Shown piece after piece: positions 59,001 to 64,000 of a stretch of DNA of 64,000 bases. The DNA lies in contig JAJGOT010000047.1 in NCBI GenBank assembly GCA_022457155.1, forward strand, positions 1,515,001 to 1,579,000. Direction: 5' to 3'. The notes under the pieces were generated by a model, which had not been told where the DNA came from, made no database searches, and saw nothing but the letters and a program-made list of their open reading frames with translations. Each line of letters begins with the position of its first letter. Within the stretch, counting starts at the first letter, position 1. Both the position numbers and the translations under genes were made by a program. This DNA is from Cladopsammia gracilis (lineage: Eukaryota > Cnidaria > Anthozoa > Scleractinia > Dendrophylliidae).

Positions 59001-62000
59001 TTAATAAAACCAAATTGGAGCAAGTCTACAGTTCATCTTAAATGTTTACTTGCCAATAATTGAAGGGTGCGCGGAATAAGGCCCTAAGTGACTTGTGGTG
59101 TAATGTCAAATTCTCACTGTTTCACAAGAGAATACAAGGCAAAATTTTTGGAATGAGAATTTAGCAGTTTATCAGAAGTCACTAAGGGCTTTTTTCCAGG
59201 AACCCCTTCAATTTGTAATCCTTTAAGTCTCAAGATAGGTGATGAGCTAAGGTGCTTATTAGCAATTATATCACATATGCCTCATGACTGTTATCAGTCA
59301 ATCCTGAGTTTGAGATCAGATGTCCGTCTGTGAAAGGAGCCACTAAGACAGCCACTAAGTGATTCTGTCACTTCTCCAAGAAGTTGATGGGACTGTCTTT
59401 TTACACGGTCACCCTAGCCAAATGAAAGTCTAATCATTTGTAGATGTCATAGCAAAAGCAGCACATTTTTGTTCATTTGAACCTGTGTTTGGAATCCAAC
59501 ACCTACCTCCTGCTATTCAAAATGGCACCCCTCCCCCTCCCCCCCCCAAAAAAAAATTAGCCAGTGATACAGTTGTCCTTAACCATTTATAATAAGCTTC
59601 CATCTAAAACAGGCCTCTATCACACAGGCCAAGATCTTGTTAATCTAACAGTTAATTTAATCTTTCTTTGCAGATGGCAAACAAAACCTAAGATGTTAAT
59701 CCATGGTGAACTTTATTATGAAGTAAGTTGTTAATTGTTACAATAAAAGGACCATTTCTTAGCTAATTCTGTAGTTCACAGCTATCAAATGAAAGCTCTT
59801 CAGCTGTACAACCATACTGTATATTTTTCAGGGTTTCACAAAATCAAGTTTAGGATTTTCCTTGAACTATGAATTTGAGCCCTCTTGGTCAGGGATGTAG
59901 CTAAGAGCCAGCTACCGGCTTATTTCACCAGCTGAAAGAGAACTTATCACCAGCTAAAATTTCACTAGAAAACAAAGACTTGGGGTGATTTTGAAGGTGC
60001 ACAAGCCAGAAAAACTTGTTAATGAGCCTGCTCAGTTTTTTCTAACCTATACCCCTGCTTAGAGTGAAACAAGGTTTCAAGAAGAACTTAGTTGAGCCTT
60101 GGAGAAGTATCTTGCTTTGATGGGACATTAACCCTTTCACTCCCAGAGTCAATTATGAAGACATGTAGTTTAGTTCTAACTTTTGAGTCAGTCAACGAAA
60201 ACCTATGAGTGTGACTATTCAAATGAAACCTTTCCGGCAGTATTTTTGCATGGTACCATTTGTTTTTCAATATTTTACAAAATGATTTTTTTTTAATTTT
60301 GATTTTTGGCACTCAGGGATGATTTCCTTCTAGTTTGAGTTGTCAAAGTTCTGCTGTCAGTAGTTTGTGATCAGGTTAATAGAGCACAGTTGTAACTGTT
60401 TTCTTCTCTATGACCAGGGAAAGGAGTTTGAAACAAGACTGAAAGAGAAAAAGCCAGGAGATCTGTCAGATGACCTAAGAACAGCCCTTGGTATGCCTAT
60501 TGGTCCCAACAATCATCTGGTGCCGCCTCCTTGGTTAATAGCCATGCAGAGATATGGACCTCCTCCCTCGTACCCCAACCTCAAGATCCCTGGACTGAAT
60601 GCACCCATACCTGAGGTAAGGGAAGGCTTGTGCCTGTGGTTCTATAATAACGCATCAAAAATAAAACTGGTTTTCAAATGAGTGTCGTGAAACCAAAACC
60701 AAAGTCTGTAATCACTCTGGCCAATCACAACAGACGCAAACAATTCGATGAACCAATCAGAACTCAAAGCAAATACATGTAGCCAGCGCCAAGCTCGGGA
60801 AAGCGTGCATGAGCAAGTAACGATTGGTTTTGGTTTTGTTTCTAATTGGATGAGCCAATCACAAAGTAAGATAATGTAAAACCGAAGCAGATGCCTAATT
60901 ACTTTTGACGCAGTTGAAACCACGCTTAAAGGCAGCGAAATACAAGATACAAAAACCCTCAACTTGTCGCGCAACATTGTTTCATTGCAAGTTTTGGTCG
61001 ATGTTTTTCCATTTTTCACCATGCGTGATCAACTTGTCGCGCAACAAAAACATTTGTAACAGGTTGAAGAAATTTGTTGCAAAAAGTATAGTGCGGGTCA
61101 ACTTTGAGCAACAAATTTTGCCTTTGTCGCTCGTTTTTCATCAAACTCTCAACTTGTCACGCAACAAATTTGCCAGTGTTGCGCGACAAGTTGAGGGTTT
61201 TTGTATCTCGTATTTCGCCGCCTTAAGCTGATATTCATCCTGTGTTTCTCCTTAATATTCATGCTCTGTTGTGATGTTGGCAGGGTGCATCCTTTGGATA
61301 CCATGCAGGTGGGTGGGGCAAGCCTCCAGTGGACGAGCAGGGTAAGCCGCTGTATGGTGACGTGTTCGGCATCCAGCAGCAGGAGGCTCCTGCGGTGGAG
61401 GAAGATGAACAGATTGAGAGTCAACCCTGGGGTGAGCTGGAGTCTGAGTCAGAAGAGGAGTCCGAATCAGAGGTACATCAATGCTTTTAATAAATTCTCA
61501 AGGGGTTGTAGAAAGGCAGCAATTTTACCAGGCAACACAAAATGGCGCACGAACTGCAAACGCCTTTGCTCATCAATCAAAAACGCAGAATTCTGATTTC
61601 ACAATATAATAACTCATTGAGGGCACCTTGGGAAAGGTATGCAATAATCGAACCAAAATCGAAATGTGGAAGCAAAGAATCGTGAATCGAACCGAATGGT
61701 CATAATCGCGATTAATCAAGAATTCAATTGATCGTTAGACCACTACCAGCCTCCATCGTGGTCAAACGTCCGAGGCATTTTTCGTTTTATTTAGTGGGAT
61801 TTTATTTATTATTAAGTGGAAAAATGGGCAAGGATGTATAAAAAAATAGTTGATGTTACTATCTTTTAATTTTTCTCAAAATGATGAGCTTTTTTCCATT
61901 GAAGACTGATCAAAACTCTTTCCGCTGATCAAAATTCTTTCCGCTGATCAAAATTATGTTGGCAGATGGCGCCGACAATTCTGCAGTTCACGGTGTTTTT

Positions 62001-62738
62001 AAACGTTTAGAACTTTTTTGGTAAACTTTCAAAACGTTTGGTAAATTGGCAGTGTATTGGCAATATATTAAACTTTGAACAGTGAAAATGACAACTTTAA
62101 CTTTTAAATACTTAGCTTAACTTTTGCAAATTTCTCTCGTTTGACCTCGGTTAACTACCAGCCAGTTCTGGCAAATTTTAAGTACCCTTGAGCATTGTAT
62201 CTTGTGCAGTGGTAAAACAGTTGCTCACTTGGCTTAGTTTCGGAAACTATATCTAAGAGGTAAGAATGGGTGTTGGCATATAAAGGTACACATGAAAGCT
62301 GCTTTCATTCATGATCTCATTCTAAATGAACAAGGGCAACTCAGAGCACAGAACTGGGAATTGTCTCCAGTATTTTTACAACAGTGTAGTAGTCTAGTTT
62401 GAAATCCCTCTTGGATTCGAGCCCATGACCAGGGCTGTCACTAAGATTTCAAGTTGCTGGGTAAATGCAATTAGCAGGCAGGGAATCAAGCAGCTGGAGA
62501 ATTCTTTTGGTTCTATTTTCTTATGAAAGTAGCTGGGGGTCACACTCTTAGTAGCCAGGGGAAATCCCCGCCCCCCGGCCCTTAGTGACAGCCTTGCATG
62601 ACCCTAATAAGCAACTAGGATTGGGACAAACTTTCCAAGAAACTAAAACATGGGTTAATTTTGTGATTGTTTTAAATGCATATAGGAAGAATCAGAAGAT
62701 GAGGAAGATCAAACAGGCCTCATGACACCAGCTGACAC
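31155..62738 (+). CDS. SF3B2: SF3B2, splicing factor 3b subunit 2 (3' end beyond window)
   Basis: SF3B2 (SF3b145/SAP145) binds pre-mRNA near the branch point in the U2 snRNP and partners SF3B4. Coding exons: 31155-31251, 31437-31483, 32685-32748, 45218-46095, 46992-47045, 47276-47401, 49361-49420, 50588-50674, 51621-51704, 52833-52907, 55131-55190, 57036-57086, 58201-58242, 58562-58600, 58709-58770, 59674-59722, 60418-60615, 61284-61472, 62686-62738. Phases agree throughout, giving about 771 residues so far. A SAP domain is near residues 8-45 and an acidic 293-codon exon follows. Then come a Lys-rich exon, EYVTE...IFEAFK, the DUF382 region (SKKKLRKMNR, RHWCFKRKYLQ, RPKMGKIDIDYQKLHDAF) and the PSP domain (GPPPSYPNLKIPGLN, GYHAGGWGKPPVDE). 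The last exon ends in TPAD; the remaining exons lie to the right. Confidence 0.96.
31484..32684. other. SF3B2 intron 2
   Basis: No gene seen. There is a short TTTA repeat just before the acceptor (about 32660-32680) and an A-run near 32137. Open frames on either strand lack coding character. Confidence 0.6.
32749..35342. other. SF3B2 intron 3, left part
   Basis: The start of the 12.5-kb intron. No gene or complete transposon was recognised; A-runs lie at 32946-32960 and 34141-34154. Confidence 0.5.
35343..35927. repeat. 20-bp inverted repeat pair before the nested gene
   Basis: CACAGGAGACCCAAGTATTA (35343-35362) is exactly reverse-complemented at 35908-35927, just upstream of the nested gene's start codon. 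Inside are five tandem CGTCCCAAACACCTT units (35441-35515). The pair could be transposon ends or a regulatory hairpin. Confidence 0.65.
35943..42066 (+). CDS. Nested eight-exon gene inside SF3B2 intron 3
   Basis: Proposed exons: 35943-36326, 37296-37568, 39332-39361, 39851-39889, 40325-40366, 40458-40502, 41465-41524, 42016-42066 (TAA). All junctions are phase 0 with GT donors, giving about 307 residues. SF3B2 exons 3 and 4 join directly in phase 1, so these exons cannot belong to it. The protein has a basic patch (KKRRRRVNEMSGRQKALK), a globular part with NWPPPFEDTV and WTKEDMAELRVYF, and a second exon with AARQIMDNHKEKH and RPNLFSFITG. Short exons then encode a coiled-coil-like stretch and an acidic end (EEEEATLEEDQ). 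Exon 4 (39851) is the weakest call, with a poor acceptor. No known family is recognised. A nuclear protein is a guess from the basic patch. Confidence 0.6.
36505..37295. other. Intron 1 of the nested gene
   Basis: ACATACATACATAC at 36516-36530 is a short microsatellite. No gene seen. Confidence 0.5.
37860..38031 (+). pseudogene. Coding-like remnant in nested-gene intron 2
   Basis: A frame open to TGA at 38029-38031 reads with protein-like composition (WLPDLTNEIANLRRF, VPQPVDPLKSFIDSLPLK). It has no start codon and no splice link in phase with the nested gene. It is probably the tail of a transposon-encoded protein; the family is not recognised. Confidence 0.3.
38137..38661. mobile_element. 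TA-type MITE, family 1 copy 2
   Basis: Aligns with 932-1465 over nearly its whole length with small indels. Its terminal repeats are less complete than those of copy 1. Confidence 0.75.
38737..38781 (-). ncRNA. Hammerhead ribozyme motif (left arm)
   Basis: On the minus strand: stem I strand ATCGC, core CTGATGA, stem II closing GACT/AGTC with an AGTATA loop, core GAAA, then C-GTC with cleavage expected after GTC, then the complementary stem I strand GCGAT. All conserved core residues are present. Stem III is reduced to ACGT, so activity may need a dimer, as proposed for minimal retroelement hammerheads. Confidence 0.75.
38945..38989 (+). ncRNA. Hammerhead ribozyme motif (right arm)
   Basis: The same motif on the plus strand: ATCGC, CTGATGA (38950-38956), stem II, GAAA (38977-38980), CGTC. 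Stem I here has CCGAT instead of GCGAT at 38985, which loses one base pair next to the cleavage site. It is transcribed in the sense direction with SF3B2 and the nested gene. Confidence 0.7.
40865..40919. repeat. Interstitial telomere-type repeat and poly-C
   Basis: Four CTAACC units (the complement of TTAGGG) are followed by a C-run of about 23 bases. It lies in an intron of the nested gene. It is probably a microsatellite expansion rather than a fused telomere. Confidence 0.8.
41740..41857. mobile_element. LINE-like 3' tail with ATT microsatellite
   Basis: A short segment ending in AAATAAAGACTTT followed by about 14 ATT units, the typical 3' end of CR1/L2-like elements. Heavily 5'-truncated. 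Confidence 0.45.
42067..44867. other. SF3B2 intron 3, right part
   Basis: Probably includes the 3' UTR of the nested gene. A large AAT/ATA low-complexity tract covers about 43865-44095. No further exon was recognised. Confidence 0.5.
44868..45153. mobile_element. Fold-back MITE before SF3B2 exon 4
   Basis: AGTACTAAAGTG with AAAAACTTAAATTTGTG on the left is mirrored at the right (CACAAATTAAGTTTTTC and CACTTTAGTACT). An inner perfect hairpin GCCTTGGTTC/GAACCAAGGC lies at 45049-45078. It ends only 65 bp before the acceptor of exon 4. Confidence 0.7.
46610..46935. mobile_element. Degenerate MITE in SF3B2 intron 4
   Basis: TAAGGGACCAGTCATTGATT on the left matches the inverse of AATTAATGGCCGGTCCCTAA on the right, both followed inward by a G/C-rich AGTGGGTG or CACCCACCGC block. 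The repeats are imperfect. Just upstream (46130-46550) are several imperfect copies of AGACGTTAAAGT-type units. Confidence 0.55.
47457..47665 (+). mobile_element. tRNA-derived SINE, family S2
   Basis: The head resembles a tRNA: A box TGGTCGAGTAG, B box GGTTCAAGTCC (47511-47521), anticodon position TGT (Thr-like). The acceptor ends do not pair and a non-tRNA tail follows, so it is a SINE and not a functional tRNA gene. In SF3B2 intron 6. Confidence 0.7.
48565..49284. mobile_element. TTAA-flanked (piggyBac-like) MITE
   Basis: Perfect terminal repeats GGTTACAGTGTACCTTC and GAAGGTACACTGTAACC, with TTAA on both sides (48561-48564 and 49285-49288), the target used by piggyBac elements. The 720 bp have no transposase. 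In SF3B2 intron 6. Confidence 0.85.
49443..49638. mobile_element. hAT-like MITE with 8-bp duplication
   Basis: GCACAATG flanks both sides (49435-49442 and 49639-49646). Inverted ends AGTTCCAGAAAA and TTTTCTGGAACT enclose about 196 bp with a G-run. In SF3B2 intron 7. Confidence 0.8.
49950..50459 (+). mobile_element. CR1/L2-like LINE 3' fragment
   Basis: A frame of about 100 residues reads as the C-terminal end of a LINE reverse transcriptase (LAVMVYKAKNNL, then CSFNYRGTVLWNGLSNEIK). It is followed by a short 3' UTR and a GAT-repeat tail. Strongly 5'-truncated. In SF3B2 intron 7. Confidence 0.75.
50675..52832. other. SF3B2 introns 8 and 9
   Basis: Apart from exon 9 (51621-51704), no gene is seen. 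TGTATTG-type short repeats lie at 51060-51150. TCGTACATGAGCCATGACCCG near 51161 is the inverse of sequence near 51055, marking a small fold-back element. The stretch near 50910-50950 resembles 60690-60740. Confidence 0.5.
53509..54565. mobile_element. MULE-type transposon, non-autonomous
   Basis: Terminal inverted repeats of about 90 bp starting CAACCTCGTTCCCAGGG, with a perfect 9-bp duplication CACTACTGC (53500-53508 and 54566-54574). Long repeats with a 9-bp duplication fit the Mutator superfamily. The interior has no transposase. A solo end fragment is at 9354-9401. In SF3B2 intron 10. Confidence 0.85.
55230..55980 (+). mobile_element. SINE fragment and CR1/L2-like LINE 3' end
   Basis: 55230-55295 matches the middle of the SINE at 57840 (GTTGTTTCCTTGGACAAGAC). 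From about 55310 the sequence encodes a reverse-transcriptase C-terminus in two frames (QNRAARILTF, then AAMVYKSLNGLAPQYL). After a 3' UTR it ends in a TGCAT-type short repeat (55935-55970). Degenerate. In SF3B2 intron 11. Confidence 0.7.
56537..56911. mobile_element. Fold-back MITE, family 3 copy 2
   Basis: Aligns with 25577-25981. Its central spacer is shorter: the arms meet at ATGTTGTCAAAATTTTGAC, while copy 1 has about 30 extra bases there. In SF3B2 intron 11. Confidence 0.85.
57210..57640. mobile_element. S1 SINE copies in both orientations
   Basis: 57487-57640 is a plus-strand copy of the S1 family (GATAGAGCATTGCACTGG, B box GGTTTGAATCC). 57210-57440 contains tail segments facing each other (CAACTGCTTAAGTTGATAGC and its inverse). 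In SF3B2 intron 12. Confidence 0.65.
57840..58131 (+). mobile_element. tRNA-derived SINE with intact target duplication, family S3
   Basis: A 15-bp duplication TAGATAGTGTGATTT flanks both sides (57825-57839 and 58132-58146). The head has A-box TGGTCTAGTGG and a tRNA-like fold. The body contains GCGATGGACTAGCATCCCAT, a block shared by widespread animal SINEs. In SF3B2 intron 12, ending 70 bp before exon 13. Confidence 0.85.
58355..58510. mobile_element. Fold-back element, family 2 copy 2
   Basis: About 95% identical to 8451-8605. It lies in SF3B2 intron 13, only 51 bp before exon 14. Confidence 0.85.
58771..60169. other. SF3B2 introns 15 and part of 16
   Basis: Apart from exon 16 (59674-59722) no gene is seen; a C/A homopolymer pair lies at 59528-59558. 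Confidence 0.5.
60170..60262 (-). repeat. Single monomer of the 88-bp satellite
   Basis: The reverse complement of this stretch aligns with the tandem units at 63822-64000; shared landmarks are ACCATGCAAAA and TTTCATTTGAAT. Confidence 0.65.
60930..61222. mobile_element. Second TTAA-flanked MITE
   Basis: The ends AGGCAGCGAAATAC and GTATTTCGCCGCC are inverted, and TTAA flanks both (60926-60929 and 61223-61226). CAACTTGTCGCGCAAC occurs in each arm and again inside. Non-coding. In SF3B2 intron 17. Confidence 0.75.
61473..62685. other. SF3B2 intron 18
   Basis: No gene seen. CTTTCCGCTGATCAAAAT is repeated near 61918-61950. Confidence 0.5.
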
Positions 62739-63280
62739 GTAAGTTCATCAATATGTGTTCTTACAGTGTCTGCATTGCTAACTGTTTCCACTTCAAAACA
62801 ACAAGAGATTGGCTTCTGAAAATTTGCGTTGGGGCTGTATGCCTGGAACTCAATCGTAACCCTATTTCATACCTGAACTTTCATCACCAAACGATACAAA
62901 AATATCCATATCCTATTAAATTTTTAAACTTAAAAGGCCCCAAACCCTTCATTTAGCATATGTAGCATATATAATCGACTATCTCCATTCTGGGCGAGCC
63001 CAATTTTACAACGCACTCAAAAAGATATGAAAATACAGTCAATTCTTTCAACAGGGGTCGACTGGTCCTGGCTGAATCTCCTTTGTTTCTCGGTAACTAA
63101 ACTCTCTGTAGGGCGGACAGTTAGAACTTGTCCTGTGGGTGTCCGGCTTAGAAAGAGTTAATAGTATTGTCAATCCATTTTGTTTCTATCGCCATTAACT
63201 CTTTAACTCCCTGGAGTGCAAAAAATCAAAATTAACGAAAAATGCCAAATTTCATCTTGTCAAACATTGAAAAATAAATA
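62739..63280. other. SF3B2 intron 19, left part
   Basis: No further SF3B2 exon was recognised between 62739 and the window end; the intron continues to the right. Confidence 0.55.
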
Positions 63281-63332
63281 GTGCAGTTGAACCTCTCTAA
63301 TGTGGACACCGAAGGGACAGAGCAAAGTGTCC

Positions 63333-63367
<35 letters not shown>

Positions 63368-63822
63368 GCGATAACGTCACTTTTAAGACTCCACTGACAG
63401 TTTTAAGTGCTCAGTAACTAAAAAAAGACCCACACTCATCTTTTAACTGCATCTAAATTGATTCAGCATTGAGACACTATCTATCATACTGTATATGAAT
63501 CACCGAACTAAAACGCAATTCTCTGTGTAAAAAAGAAATATAAAGCAAATTCTGAAAACGTCTTTCGATATTTGTTTGTAACCACTGAACAGGAAATTGT
63601 ATTACATACACAAACTGTCATCACCTGGTCACTGGAGTGTCCATAATAAAGAGGTTAAGTTTATATGAATTTGCTCTCTGGGGCCGAGATTTAGTGTCCG
63701 TTGTCCGTATTAGAGAGGGTCTGTATTATAGAGGTTTTTTTAAAAGAAAATATGTGAGAATTTTGTTGGGACAAAGGAAACTGTCCGTAATAGAGGTGTC
63801 TGTAAGGAGAGGTTCGACTGCA
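63281..63822. mobile_element. MITE with TGCAGTTGAACCTCTC ends
   Basis: The left end TGCAGTTGAACCTCTCTAA is matched by the inverse of GAGAGGTTCGACTGCA at the right. Inside are GTGTCCGTATTA-type units and an ATT microsatellite (63335-63367). Non-coding. Confidence 0.65.
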
Positions 63823-64000
63823 CCATGCAAAAGTACTGCTGAAGAGGTTTCATTTGAATGGTCACACCATTGGATTTCATCAACAGACTCAAAAGTTAGA
63901 ACAAATGGTACCATGCAAAAGTACTGCTGAAGAGGTTTCATTTGAATGGTCACACCATAGGATTTCATCAACAGACTCAGAAGTTAGAACAAATGGTACC
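63822..64000. repeat. 88-bp satellite, about two units
   Basis: ACCATGCAAAAGTACTGCTG starts at 63822 and again at 63910, and the third unit begins at 63998, so the period is 88 bp. The units are almost identical. The array continues past the window edge. Confidence 0.85.

Overview
This window looks like nuclear DNA of an anthozoan cnidarian, most likely a stony coral. It holds interrupted animal genes with canonical GT/AG introns (SF3B2, ELAC1), and between them a dense population of small DNA transposons, fold-back elements, tRNA-derived SINEs, CR1/L2-like LINE tails and G/C homopolymer runs. The species assignment is inference; the animal origin is secure from the two conserved genes.

Layout. 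(1) 1-9.4 kb: a 17-bp minisatellite, a MITE, a 180-bp hairpin, and then a decayed virus-like element (about 1.77-7.83 kb). The element carries a YqaJ-type exonuclease, a VLTF3-like zinc-ribbon factor, a membrane/coiled-coil protein, two adjacent candidate capsid genes and a small tail-anchored protein. It also has a GC-rich segment with the hallmarks of a structured RNA and an iteron-like cluster. Most of its genes carry frameshifts or stops. (2) 9.4-18.1 kb and 23.9-31.1 kb: two copies of one segmental duplication, each holding an unrecognised multi-pass membrane protein gene (here A1 and A2) tail-to-tail with ELAC1. In the second copy ELAC1 (short tRNase Z) is intact in three exons. In the first it is a pseudogene with an early stop, deletions and an internal inversion, and a 3.2-kb transposon sits in its promoter. 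A complete PIF/Harbinger transposon (Myb-like protein plus DDE transposase) lies between the copies and abuts the 5' end of A2.

(3) 31.1-64 kb: SF3B2 (SF3b145 of the U2 snRNP), head-to-head with ELAC1 across 174 bp. Nineteen coding exons are visible, and the gene runs off the right edge. Its 12.5-kb third intron contains a complete unrecognised eight-exon gene on the same strand. It also holds a fold-back retroelement carrying hammerhead ribozyme motifs on both strands.

The most interesting items are the virus-like element with its candidate RNA, the A1/A2 family, the nested gene, the inverted pair of hammerheads, and the duplication as a dated record of insertions and decay. No homology search was possible; family names rest on motifs read directly.
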